A stretch of 64,000 nucleotides of DNA from Thalassotalea atypica. Its GTDB lineage: Bacteria; Pseudomonadota; Gammaproteobacteria; Enterobacterales; Alteromonadaceae. The position numbers and the translations under genes were made by a program. The notes beneath the pieces are model-generated. The model was not told where the DNA came from and did not search any database. It saw only the letters and a list, made by a program, of their open reading frames with translations. Each line of letters starts with the position of its first letter. Position 1 is the first letter of the stretch. Shown in pieces: positions 37,346-46,519 of the stretch. Location: positions 2,542,001-2,606,000 of the forward strand of contig NZ_AP027364.1 of assembly GCF_030295975.1 (NCBI RefSeq), given 5' to 3'.

Positions 37346-39598
37346 TTAATTTGCTGAGTTACAGCTAGCTGTCAATCCAAATGGACTTTGTAAACCAATA
37401 GATTGAACTGGTGGGATAACATCTTCTTTAGTTACGTCGTCAGAATTAACTGGTAGAGTAAATATTGTTTTTTCAATATTTTCAGTGCCTGTTACTTTTG
37501 CTGACACGATAATGTCAATATCAGACCATTGCGCATAACTTTGAGGATATAATAAATCAATGACTGCACGACCTTGACTATCGGTAATAATTTCAAAATT
37601 CGCAGCTTCTACGCCTGTCACTGAAACTATATTACCTGGGGTCAAAATACCATCACCATTTGTATCTTCACCAAAGTCTAATATACCATCTTGATTCACA
37701 TCTTCATTTGGACAGGTAATGCTGACATCAGCAGCCCAACTTTGGAACTCTCCTTCATCAAACACTTTAACCCATTGACCTTTTTTAAAGTTATGAGGAA
37801 TAGCTGAAACTTGCAAAGTAATATTTTGTCTTGGTCTAGAATCGACATCAGTTACGAATACAGAGTAAGTTTTACTGTATGTTGTTTCATCGAGCTCGAC
37901 AATGGTATTGCCTGTGCCCAATGAAATGAACAGTTCTCGCTCAGCCACAGTTAATTCAACTGTATCAAATACACCGGGTTCGTCCCTTACCGTGGCGGTA
38001 ATGACCACACCATTTTTGGCTGAAACTGTATTTGATTTATAAACGGTTGATGCTGCACCATTACTGTCTGTTGTATCGGCAGGTACGGTAATTTCACCAC
38101 CGCTGGTATCTTCTAACTTAAAGTCAATGATTTTGTTCTTAACAAGGTTACCGTTAACATCTTTAACAACAACAGAAATTACAGAACTTTGCTCATTTGG
38201 GCCTATTGAGCTAGGCGAAGCTTGGGCGACCAATGTTGCAGCTGTTTCAGCAACAAATTCAAAACTCAGCTGATTATTCAACTCGACATCACCATCACTA
38301 CCCGTAAAAGTAACTAACGCTTTACCTGCATTACTAGATGACACATCAACTGATACAATACCGTTAACAGTAGATGCTTCTACTACCGATACATCCCCTC
38401 GGGTTGTTGTAAACGTTACTTTCGTTCCATCAGGAACTGGTTGCCCCGAGCGAAGCCATTCTAACGTTATGGTAGCTGAATCAGACAAGAAAACATCAGG
38501 TATATTGGCACCGTCCGAAATAGGTGTAATTAGACCATCACTTGTGAACGTTGAAAACAGAAACGAATCTGCTTGAATTGATACTGCCTGTGTTCCAGTA
38601 GCTCCTAATGCTGTTGCGTTAATAGTATTATTACCAGAAGATGTGCCCGTTGCAGCAAATGTAGCTTGACCCGTGAAGTCTGTAGTCACCGAGCTAGGTA
38701 TCGTGATGTTATTACCTGAGGCACTATCTAAACTTAGGTTTACTAACGTTTCAGGGATACCTTCGCCGTCGGAGTCTAACACCTTAACGATATAGTTATT
38801 CTCATCATTAATAGCTAAAGATGTTGAGCCACTTAATTGTACCGAAGTACCAATGACTTCAATATTGACGACATCAGTTTTTTGATCACTGGTCGTTGTA
38901 ACGGTTATAACACGGTTAGAAGGCTCATTATCTGTTCTTAACACCGCTGTTGCTTGTCCGTCCGCTTCAGTCAATGACTTAGTAACTTGGATTTGTCCTG
39001 AAGTGGCATCAAATGCCACCGATGCACCTTCCACAAGATTGTTATTATTATCTTTAATAATTGCTGTTAAAGAAATTTCTTGCGCACCACTTGATGCCAT
39101 TTGTTGCGTACTCGCAAAGAGGCTTATTGTTGCCACTTTAGGTGCATCATCAGTTGCGCCGTCACCTGCACTATTAAAGCCTGCAGCACCTGATGTCACA
39201 GTTCCACCGTCAACACTAGCTACGATTTCACCGCCGCCAGATTTTCCGCCTGCTAATAATGTGATGGTAGCTATCCCTTCGCTATTAGTACTCGCAGCGC
39301 CATTTTCGGGGTTAAAGAACGCTAATTTATTATCACTTGTTGTGTCAGGATCATTAATAGCGAAACTCACGAGTTTACCCGCAACCACAGCACCATCTTG
39401 CATAACAAGAGCGGTAATTGTCACCGGTGTTTGTTCCGATACAGAGTCACTTGATAAGGTTAGTTCTATTGTGATTGGTTCATCAACAGGATCAGGGGTT
39501 ACAGGCGTGTTTCCGTCACTTAAACTTCCGTCACCGCCACCACAGCCGGCTAGAATGAGTAGCAGCATCGTAATACTAAGTCGTCGAAGCAACTGCAT
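37346..39598 (-). CDS. Lipoprotein with bacterial Ig-like (Big-1/invasin-type) repeats
   Basis: A 750-residue protein with lipoprotein signal MQLLRRLSITMLLLILAGC (lipobox LAGC), followed by a Gly/Asp-rich spacer. From about residue 40 it consists of roughly five repeating Ig-like units. Each has the Big-1 pattern in which a V(L/I)(D/N) segment precedes a phrase like NSEGIATITLLAGG or DGQATAVLRTDN. Near residues 630-660, a DVNQDG...DTNGDG stretch looks like paired EF-hand/dockerin-type calcium loops. ATG at 39598 is set by GGAGATG-type RBS spacing and the signal peptide. A surface adhesion or structural role is inferred from the domain type. Confidence 0.8.
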   Translation of the reverse strand: MQLLRRLSITMLLLILAGCGGGDGSLSDGNTPVTPDPVDEPITIELTLSSDSVSEQTPVTITALVMQDGAVVAGKLVSFAINDPDTTSDNKLAFFNPENGAASTNSEGIATITLLAGGKSGGGEIVASVDGGTVTSGAAGFNSAGDGATDDAPKVATISLFASTQQMASSGAQEISLTAIIKDNNNNLVEGASVAFDATSGQIQVTKSLTEADGQATAVLRTDNEPSNRVITVTTTSDQKTDVVNIEVIGTSVQLSGSTSLAINDENNYIVKVLDSDGEGIPETLVNLSLDSASGNNITIPSSVTTDFTGQATFAATGTSSGNNTINATALGATGTQAVSIQADSFLFSTFTSDGLITPISDGANIPDVFLSDSATITLEWLRSGQPVPDGTKVTFTTTRGDVSVVEASTVNGIVSVDVSSSNAGKALVTFTGSDGDVELNNQLSFEFVAETAATLVAQASPSSIGPNEQSSVISVVVKDVNGNLVKNKIIDFKLEDTSGGEITVPADTTDSNGAASTVYKSNTVSAKNGVVITATVRDEPGVFDTVELTVAERELFISLGTGNTIVELDETTYSKTYSVFVTDVDSRPRQNITLQVSAIPHNFKKGQWVKVFDEGEFQSWAADVSITCPNEDVNQDGILDFGEDTNGDGILTPGNIVSVTGVEAANFEIITDSQGRAVIDLLYPQSYAQWSDIDIIVSAKVTGTENIEKTIFTLPVNSDDVTKEDVIPPVQSIGLQSPFGLTASCNSAN

Positions 39599-39801
39599 AA
39601 AGACATCTCCATGTACATTTTTATTATAGATCTGAATCATCTTAACTGATATTACGACAAAAGGTCACTATCTATTTTTAAACAATATCAAAAAATAATT
39701 GGTCGCTATCTTTTTGGTTTCCATCTTAAATTAGTTTTTTATTCTCGCGTAAATTGCTACCCTAAAGTCATCGATAAATCTAAAAAAATATTAAAACGAT
39801 T

Positions 39802-41145
39802 ATGGCAACAGAAAAGCAGTCAAGTTTAACAGGCAGAATAGTCACCGGTATGGTTGCAGGCATTATGGTAGGTGTACTTCTGCAAAAGTTAATGCCGAAC
39901 GGTTCAGACTTTGTAATCCCTTTATACCTATTTGATATTTCACTTCGAAATTTACTCGTTGACGGGATATTTGAAGTCATTGGGCAAATATTCATTTCAA
40001 GCTTACAAATGTTAGTAGTCCCTTTAGTCTTCGTATCTCTCATTTGTGGTACATGCTCTTTAAAAGACACAACAAAACTGGGAAAAATTGGCGGAAAGGC
40101 CATTGGTCTATATCTTATTACCACCGCAATAGCGATCAGCTTTGCGATATCTTTGGCTCTTTTAGTCAGCCCCGGTGAGGGCGTCAATATGGTGGCAGAA
40201 ACTAGCTTTGCTAGTCGAGAAGCACCTTCACTTGCCACTGTTATTATTCAAATGTTCCCAAGCAACCCATTTACGGCTTTTGCACAAGGCAACATGCTAC
40301 AAGTAATTGTTTTTGCGCTGCTCTTTGGCATTGCCATGGCACTTTCTGGCTCAGCCGGTCAAAGAGTTGCTAAATTATTTGAAGACATGAACGAAGTGAT
40401 TATGCGCTTAGTAACCATTCTAATGAACTTGGCACCTTATGGTGTGTTTTGTTTATTGGCTGGACTATTTACTGATATTTCACTTTCTACTTTCCAAAAC
40501 CTATTGGCATACTTCCTTGTCGTTTTTGTTGCATTACTCATTCACGGGTTAGTGACTTACCCTATGTTGTTAAAGTTGTTCACTGGCTTAAATCCAATGC
40601 TTTTCTTGAGAAAAATGCGCGATACCGCCATTTTTGCTTTTTCAACGTCAAGCAGTAACGCCACTTTACCTATTACTCTTGAAACCGCGACCAAGAAAAT
40701 GGGAGTTAAAAACTCCATTGCCTCGTTTACAGTGCCTCTAGGTGCAACAATCAACATGGACGGTACTGCTATCATGCAAGGTGTCGCTACGGTCTTTATT
40801 GCGCAAGTATTTAACCAAGACTTGACCATTACTGACTATTTAATGGTGATATTAACCGCTACCCTTGCGTCAATAGGTACTGCAGGTGTCCCAGGTGTAG
40901 GTTTGATCATGTTAGCCATGGTACTTGAACAAGTTGGGTTACCTGTTGAGGGTATCGCATTGATTATAGGCGTAGATAGACTACTAGACATGACACGTAC
41001 TGCTGTCAATGTCACAGGTGACAGTATGGTAACCATTATTGTTGGTAAAAGTGAGAATCAGTTTGATGAAGATGTTTTTCACGATAAATCGGCTGGTAGA
41101 AAATTAGAAGATATTGATTTTCATCACTTAGACAGCAAACAATAA
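39802..41145 (+). CDS. Dicarboxylate/amino acid:cation symporter (DAACS family)
   Basis: A 447-residue inner-membrane transporter of the glutamate/aspartate/C4-dicarboxylate symporter family (GltP/GltT/DctA). Eight hydrophobic helices plus two re-entrant hairpins are apparent, with the serine-rich hairpin motif STSSSNATLP, the NMDGTA motif of helix 7 and the second hairpin GTAGVPG. Uptake is driven by Na+ or H+. The substrate (glutamate, aspartate, succinate/fumarate or serine) is not fixed by these motifs. It is a single gene, divergent from the Ig lipoprotein gene. Confidence 0.9.
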   Translation: MATEKQSSLTGRIVTGMVAGIMVGVLLQKLMPNGSDFVIPLYLFDISLRNLLVDGIFEVIGQIFISSLQMLVVPLVFVSLICGTCSLKDTTKLGKIGGKAIGLYLITTAIAISFAISLALLVSPGEGVNMVAETSFASREAPSLATVIIQMFPSNPFTAFAQGNMLQVIVFALLFGIAMALSGSAGQRVAKLFEDMNEVIMRLVTILMNLAPYGVFCLLAGLFTDISLSTFQNLLAYFLVVFVALLIHGLVTYPMLLKLFTGLNPMLFLRKMRDTAIFAFSTSSSNATLPITLETATKKMGVKNSIASFTVPLGATINMDGTAIMQGVATVFIAQVFNQDLTITDYLMVILTATLASIGTAGVPGVGLIMLAMVLEQVGLPVEGIALIIGVDRLLDMTRTAVNVTGDSMVTIIVGKSENQFDEDVFHDKSAGRKLEDIDFHHLDSKQ

Positions 41146-41162
41146 TACAAGCTGAATAATGT

Positions 41163-41191
41163 AAAAAGGGGAGCTAATTAGCTCCCCTTTT
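41163..41191. terminator. Bidirectional terminator
   Basis: AAAAGGGGAGCTAA (41164-41177) pairs with TTAGCTCCCCTTTT (41178-41191), between the symporter and the convergent tpm gene. Confidence 0.92.
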
Positions 41192-41224
41192 CTTTGTAGC
41201 ATCTGCCCAAAATGGCGTTGCTAA

Positions 41225-41881
41225 TTAGCTATCCAATCTTTCAATTATATATAGCCTTTCTTTTAAATAACTCACATCAAATACGCGCTGTGCAAACTGC
41301 CTATCAGGTAGTTCCTTTGACGCGATACAATCAACCTTGAACTCTGAGAAGAGTTCATTCACTTGTTTTTCTGTTACAGGAAACGGCGGTCCGGTAAGCT
41401 CGTGCTCAGGGAACTCAAGTGATATTAGTGCCAATTTAGTGCCTTTCCCGACAAATGAACTCAAGTGTGCGACGTATTTCTCTTGCAACTCCTGAGGCAA
41501 AGCAATAATAGCAGCCCTGTCATATATCCAATCAAATGCTGGGAACTGTTCAGCAGGCAATTTAAAAAAATCGCCTTGCCACAACGAGATATTGTCAAAG
41601 CTATATTTAACTAAATCACCACTTTTAGTTGTTTCATAAGCAATGTTTTGCTCGGTAAAGAAATCATGACAGGCGATTTTACTCAGCTCACTACCAACAA
41701 CATCCATACGCTCTGCAAGCCAAAACATATCTAACGATTTACCACACAAAGGGACAAAAACCCGTTGAGACTTTTCATCAAACAATGGATCCAATGTTTC
41801 AGTCAAAAACGGGTGCACACTGCCTTGATGAAAGCCTAGACTATTTCTCTCCCAGCAACGGTGCCAAAAAGAAGCATCCAT
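41225..41881 (-). CDS. tpm: Thiopurine S-methyltransferase
   Basis: A 218-residue SAM-dependent methyltransferase, closely similar in length and sequence pattern to bacterial TPMT (MDASFWHRCWERNSLGFHQG; VFVPLCGKSLDMFWLAE; DWIYDRAAIIALP). In bacteria it methylates thiopurines and, in some species, selenium or tellurium oxyanions. The natural substrate is not certain. It is transcribed together with sohB, 12 bp after the sohB stop. Confidence 0.92.
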   Translation of the reverse strand: MDASFWHRCWERNSLGFHQGSVHPFLTETLDPLFDEKSQRVFVPLCGKSLDMFWLAERMDVVGSELSKIACHDFFTEQNIAYETTKSGDLVKYSFDNISLWQGDFFKLPAEQFPAFDWIYDRAAIIALPQELQEKYVAHLSSFVGKGTKLALISLEFPEHELTGPPFPVTEKQVNELFSEFKVDCIASKELPDRQFAQRVFDVSYLKERLYIIERLDS

Positions 41882-41893
41882 ACACAGCCTCTC

Positions 41894-42928
41894 TTAGCTA
41901 GGAAAAATTCGATTCTTTTGCAACAGACGGCCCATCACACTATCAACTGATATTGATGCCGCTTTAGCAAACTTGTCTGCTAAGCCTTTTTTAACCTCAT
42001 ACTTGATGCTAACAATTTTGTGAGTTTTGCTTGCATTGAACAGGTAATCATCACTGGTAAGAATATCGTCGACTAAACCTAATTCTTTTGCCTTAGTACC
42101 AAACCAATGCTCACCCGTTGCAACCTTAGCAACATCTAAACTTGGGCGATGCTCACCAACAAACTCTTTAAATAATTGATGTGTTTCTTCCAACTCTTCA
42201 ACAAACTTTTCTCGGCCTTTCTCAGTATTCTCACCAAACATAGTGACGGTACGTTTAAATTCGCCTGCTGTAAACTGCTCATAGTCAACATCATGTTTCT
42301 TAAGAAATTTATTGAAATTAGGGACTTGCGCTATCACGCCAATAGAGCCAAGGATAGCAAAAGGTGCAGAAATGATATTATTAGCAACACAGGCCATCAT
42401 GTAGCCGCCACTCGCCGCTACTTTATCAACGGAAACCGTTAAAGGGATTTCACGTTGGCGTATTCTATCAAGTTGAGATGATGCTAAACCATAGCCATGC
42501 ACCATACCTCCACCGCTTTCAAGACGAACAAATACTTCATCTTCTTTCTTAGCTACAGATAACACCGCCGACACTTCCTCTCGCAGCGAAGACACCTCTT
42601 TTGCGTCAATACTGCCCTTAAAATCAAGCACAAACATTCTAGGTAACGCTTCCTCTTTCTCACCTTTTTTATGTGCTTTTACTTTCGCTTTTTCTGCTTT
42701 CTTGTCTTCTTTTTCTTTATCTTTTAACTCTTCTTTCGTTAACAATGCATGAATAACATCATCTTCAACATCAGCAAAATGTTCAGAAAGATCTTCTATC
42801 TCAAGTTCACCTTTACGTGCCTTCTGCTTAACAGCAGCACCTGCGATCACAGCAACGATAGCAACAATTGCAATGACAAAAGTTAAAGTTTTGGCTAAAA
42901 ACAAGCCATATTCGTATAAAAATTCCAC
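41894..42928 (-). CDS. sohB: Inner-membrane S49 serine protease SohB
   Basis: A 344-residue signal-peptide-peptidase-A-related protease. It has an N-terminal transmembrane helix (about 8-29), a charged Lys/Glu-rich region, then the S49 domain with catalytic Ser in VAASGGYMMAC and a Lys in EFKRTVTMFGENT acting as base. It cleaves peptides or membrane proteins; its exact role in E. coli is suppressing degP loss. The start is GTG at 42928 with GGAG five bases before it. Confidence 0.93.
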   Translation of the reverse strand: MEFLYEYGLFLAKTLTFVIAIVAIVAVIAGAAVKQKARKGELEIEDLSEHFADVEDDVIHALLTKEELKDKEKEDKKAEKAKVKAHKKGEKEEALPRMFVLDFKGSIDAKEVSSLREEVSAVLSVAKKEDEVFVRLESGGGMVHGYGLASSQLDRIRQREIPLTVSVDKVAASGGYMMACVANNIISAPFAILGSIGVIAQVPNFNKFLKKHDVDYEQFTAGEFKRTVTMFGENTEKGREKFVEELEETHQLFKEFVGEHRPSLDVAKVATGEHWFGTKAKELGLVDDILTSDDYLFNASKTHKIVSIKYEVKKGLADKFAKAASISVDSVMGRLLQKNRIFPS

Positions 42929-42992
42929 TTAAGCTCCAAGTCGATTTATAAAATAATCAATTTACCTAACTAATATATGGTTAAGTTATAAT

Positions 42993-43020
42993 AAAAAAAG
43001 CCCTCTATAAAGAGGGCTTT
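42993..43020 (-). terminator. Terminator downstream of the lipase gene
   Basis: AAAGCCCTCT (42997-43006) pairs with AGAGGGCTTT (43011-43020) around ATAA, followed on the minus strand by a T run. Confidence 0.92.
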
Positions 43021-43047
43021 GAATTAAGTTATTAAATTCAGTAAATT

Positions 43048-45459
43048 TTATTGCACAACAACGCTGTTAGTTACTGAAATCAATTGTCCCAACGATGCAA
43101 AGAAAGTCGTCACTTGCGTTTGCATCTCTTGAGTTGCCGCAGCACTTAATAACGGATCAGGCGAACTTGGCTGAGCAGAAGGTGACAAAATAGAACTATG
43201 ATGGCCATTAATAAACCTTACAGCTCCAGATCCTTCAGACGTTGTGCTCACACTTGGTAAGTCAAGTAATGTGATTGCCGCTTCAGTACCTGATAGACTC
43301 GTAGTAGAAACTACATTAGGAATTACTTGATCAGATAAGTTATCACTACCATTACCAATAACCTCAATTAAGTGAGTTGGTGTTTGTGTTGCAGCCATTA
43401 TGCCGGCGTAGTTCACTGGGTCACCTGAATCGGTTACTGTTTGAGCAGCAAATGTAAAGCTAGCAAATGTAGCATTTAAGTCAGCTTGTTGCTCAGCCGA
43501 TAATGCTGAGTAAAATTGTAGATATGCACCCACTAATTCTGCTTCACTTGCACCGTCTGGGTATAATTGCCCTACGAATGCTTGGAACTCAGGCAATGCT
43601 TGGTATGTTAAACCTGATTTAATCACATCACCAAAAGCAGCTGATTCCATAAGGAAGTTAGCAACAGTAACACCCGGCATTGCCAGTGAGTTACTTGTGA
43701 TGCTGAATAATGGATCAACTGTTGGCGCTAAGGGTGAATTTGCCATTGCAATAAAGTTGATACCAGTAATAGCACCTAATGAATGACCTAAGAAGTGTAC
43801 TTTTGATGAGTCAATCTTTACCGGAGACGCATCAACGTGAGTACCGCTAAGGAAGTTAACCCCTAAACGAAGCCCTAACATATCCGACGTACTTTGACGA
43901 AGGTTATCACGTGTTGTTAATAAGCTTGCCAAGTTCATATAATGAGTTGCAGAAACGGTCGATGCATTAATTTCATCAATGCCATCCCCTGTTAAATCAA
44001 ATCCACGGCTACCATGTAATGGGTGGTCAATAGCAACAGTTGCAAACCCATTCATCGACAACGAACCCGTTATGGCAAGCATGTCTTCTTTCTTCGACGT
44101 AATACCGTGTTGGAGTATAACAACAGGCCAGCCGGCAGCTGGCTCAGCAATAGCAGACATACCAAGAGAAGCACGAACAACATTTGCCACATTGACGTCT
44201 GGAGTTGTCATTTGAACATCTAGTGTCATCATTGCGCGTTGCGCGGGGACTGGGTTGAATTTAGTTAAATTACGCTCTGGATCTAATTCCATTACTGAGC
44301 TTAAATCACGCAAGCCTGGAGGAGCAAGGCCAGCAGCCTGCGAAACCGCTATACAAGTTGCATCAGTCACACTAACTGGGTCTGTAGGAATTGCAGCCGG
44401 GTTTTGCGCCGCAAGACCTGCTAAAATAGCGCCTGAGTCACATAAAGCTTTCCACCAGTCATTTACTGGTGCCATAGGGTTTTCTGCCGTTGGCACGCCT
44501 AAATAGTAAGGTAGTGTAATACTTCCTGCTAAGTAGTTTGCCGTACCATAAACACCTGCTAACTCTGGTGTTAATTGAACGCCTTGTGAAGCAAAAACAT
44601 CAGCAACAGAAATCCCACTGTCTTGCACACCAATGGCTGGAATACTGCCCATCTGTAGGCCTTGCGCCATTAGCGACTTTACACTGCCTAACGCATCTAC
44701 AGTAGATTGAGTGGTCATCGCCATTGTGTAAATTATGCTTGATTTATCAACACCAGCACTACCTACCGCCGCTTCAAAGCTATTAATAGCACCTTGTAAG
44801 CTTCGCTGCGACTCACTACCTAAAGGCAGTGTTGCTAAATCTTGTTGTACTAACTCATACGTGGTTGAGCCAGCTACTGATTTACCATTATTGTCAGTTA
44901 AACCATTTGTTAATACGACGATATACGTCGTTTTTGCTTTCAATGGTTTTGTTGGTACTACAGCAACATCATTGCCTGACGCTTGTGCAAAGAAGTCCGC
45001 ACCAAAAGCTAATTCACCGATTACACGACATGCTGCACCTTGAGGCACAACAGAACAGGCTTCACTCGCCGTTGGCCCCCCCATTTCCACTTCAAATATA
45101 CGTACCCCAGAAGATACACTATTTGGCTCTAAAGAAGTCCCTGCTGGGAAGCTCAGTGCAATTTTAAAAGGGTTTACTGTAGACCAACCATCTAGTGCAC
45201 TTACAGCAACATTAGGATCAGAAAAGTCTGTTGCGTCGGCAACAGGTGGGTTCAAAGTACCATCAGTAGTATCAACAAACAGTAAATCATTTGGAACAGA
45301 TAAAACGCCATTTGAAGGGTCGAACACGACACGTGCGGTTAGCGTTGTTGCAGGACCGTTTTGGTCAACATCTTTTTGTACATCTTTAATAGATTCGCTA
45401 TCACAGCCACTTAAACCAAGTGCACCAGCAATAGCCAAACTAAGAATTAGCTTATTCAT
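43048..45459 (-). CDS. volA: VolA/Pla-1/cef-family surface lipase lipoprotein
   Basis: An 803-residue lipoprotein (MNKLILSLAIAGALGLSGC, lipobox LSGC). A ~150-residue N-terminal beta-rich Ig-like part (VRIFEVEMGG... TYIVVLTNGLTDNNGKSV) precedes an alpha/beta-hydrolase domain with nucleophile S560 in GHSLGA. Lipase Pla-1/cef and Vibrio VolA share this architecture; VolA is a surface-exposed lysophospholipase that releases fatty acids for uptake. It is single-gene, with a FadR-like operator 87 bp upstream and fadD near by. Lipid specificity is inferred. Confidence 0.87.
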   Translation of the reverse strand: MNKLILSLAIAGALGLSGCDSESIKDVQKDVDQNGPATTLTARVVFDPSNGVLSVPNDLLFVDTTDGTLNPPVADATDFSDPNVAVSALDGWSTVNPFKIALSFPAGTSLEPNSVSSGVRIFEVEMGGPTASEACSVVPQGAACRVIGELAFGADFFAQASGNDVAVVPTKPLKAKTTYIVVLTNGLTDNNGKSVAGSTTYELVQQDLATLPLGSESQRSLQGAINSFEAAVGSAGVDKSSIIYTMAMTTQSTVDALGSVKSLMAQGLQMGSIPAIGVQDSGISVADVFASQGVQLTPELAGVYGTANYLAGSITLPYYLGVPTAENPMAPVNDWWKALCDSGAILAGLAAQNPAAIPTDPVSVTDATCIAVSQAAGLAPPGLRDLSSVMELDPERNLTKFNPVPAQRAMMTLDVQMTTPDVNVANVVRASLGMSAIAEPAAGWPVVILQHGITSKKEDMLAITGSLSMNGFATVAIDHPLHGSRGFDLTGDGIDEINASTVSATHYMNLASLLTTRDNLRQSTSDMLGLRLGVNFLSGTHVDASPVKIDSSKVHFLGHSLGAITGINFIAMANSPLAPTVDPLFSITSNSLAMPGVTVANFLMESAAFGDVIKSGLTYQALPEFQAFVGQLYPDGASEAELVGAYLQFYSALSAEQQADLNATFASFTFAAQTVTDSGDPVNYAGIMAATQTPTHLIEVIGNGSDNLSDQVIPNVVSTTSLSGTEAAITLLDLPSVSTTSEGSGAVRFINGHHSSILSPSAQPSSPDPLLSAAATQEMQTQVTTFFASLGQLISVTNSVVVQ

Positions 45460-45545
45460 TATTTCTCCCCAGAAGTAGTCTACTAATTTCTTATATATTT
45501 TGAACTTGTTAAATTAGTAAGTGCTTGATCACACTTACCCTCACT

Positions 45546-45562
45546 AACTAGTTAGACCAGTT
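45546..45562. promoter_or_regulatory. Predicted FadR operator upstream of volA
   Basis: AACTAGTTAGACCAGTT agrees with the FadR consensus AACTGGTCNGACCAGTT at 14 of 16 defined positions. It is 87 bp upstream of volA and 151 bp upstream of the divergent yciK, so it could control either. Fatty-acid-responsive control fits the lipase. Confidence 0.55.
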
Positions 45563-45712
45563 AAAGTTACCGCAAGACAACGCAATGCGCTAGCTGTTTT
45601 TACGTTTTCTGTTCTAATTGTTCATTAATTGTATTAATTACGACAAAAAAACTCGTCAGTTTAGCTTTCAAAGAGTAAACTTGGCGCCACAAATTATCAT
45701 TTAGTTTTTCCT

Positions 45713-46450
45713 ATGTTTAATCATCAAATTAAAGAAAACAGCCTTGAAAATAAGGTTATTTTAGTTACCGGCGCTGGTAGTGGTATTGGCCGTCAAGCAG
45801 CTTTAACTTACGCGCAACTTGGTGCCACTGTTATTTTATTGGGCCGCACGGTAGAAAAACTTGAAAGTGTTTACGATGAAATTTTAGCTAAGGGTTATCC
45901 CGAAGCCGCCATTGTTCCGTTAGACATGAAAGGGGCAAGTAAACAAAATTACATTGATATGGCAAACACCATTATTGATCAATTCGGCAAGTTAGATGGC
46001 GCACTATTGAATGCTTCGGTATTAGGAGAGCTAACCCCATTTTCCACCATACATGAACAAATCTTTGATGACGTTATGCAAATTAATGTAAAAGCACAGT
46101 TTTTGCTCTCGCAAGCCTTGATTCCGGTCATGCTTAAATCATCGACACCTTCTTTAGTTTTCACATCTTCTGGTGTAGGTAATAAAGGGCGTGCCTACTG
46201 GGGTGCTTATTCTATGTCAAAATTTGCCACAGAAGGCATGATGGAATTGATCGCGGATGAATACGACAATACAAATTTACGCACAAACGCAATCAACCCT
46301 GGCGCGACTAAAACGCCCATGCGCACTAAAGCGTATCCAGCGGAGGATCAAGATACGCTGGCAAAACCATTAGATATCATGCCGCTGTATGTTTATTTAA
46401 TGAGTGACGATAGCAGCTCAATCAATGGTAAAGTAATAAAGGCACAATAA
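45713..46450 (+). CDS. yciK: YciK-type short-chain dehydrogenase
   Basis: A 245-residue NAD(P)-dependent oxidoreductase of the SDR family, similar along its length to E. coli YciK. It has the glycine motif TGAGSGIGR, the catalytic Ser in FTSSGVG, and the Tyr-Lys pair in WGAYSMSKFATEGMM. The physiological substrate is unknown. It is transcribed alone, divergent from volA, and ends at a terminator shared with fadD. Confidence 0.9.
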   Translation: MFNHQIKENSLENKVILVTGAGSGIGRQAALTYAQLGATVILLGRTVEKLESVYDEILAKGYPEAAIVPLDMKGASKQNYIDMANTIIDQFGKLDGALLNASVLGELTPFSTIHEQIFDDVMQINVKAQFLLSQALIPVMLKSSTPSLVFTSSGVGNKGRAYWGAYSMSKFATEGMMELIADEYDNTNLRTNAINPGATKTPMRTKAYPAEDQDTLAKPLDIMPLYVYLMSDDSSSINGKVIKAQ

Positions 46451-46469
46451 ATTGACTTAATCAGAGAAC

Positions 46470-46496
46470 AAAAAAGCCGCTTATAGCGGCTTTTTT
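46470..46496. terminator. Bidirectional terminator between yciK and fadD
   Basis: GCCGCT (46476-46481) pairs with AGCGGC (46485-46490), flanked by A6 and T6. Confidence 0.92.
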
Positions 46497-46519
46497 AGTT
46501 TTGAAAACTACTTAACAAG

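Noticed and set aside
39003-39629. Long plus-strand open frame opposite the Ig lipoprotein gene
   Set aside because: It is antisense to a well-supported lipoprotein gene; the composition is that of a shadow frame and there is no ribosome binding site or family match.
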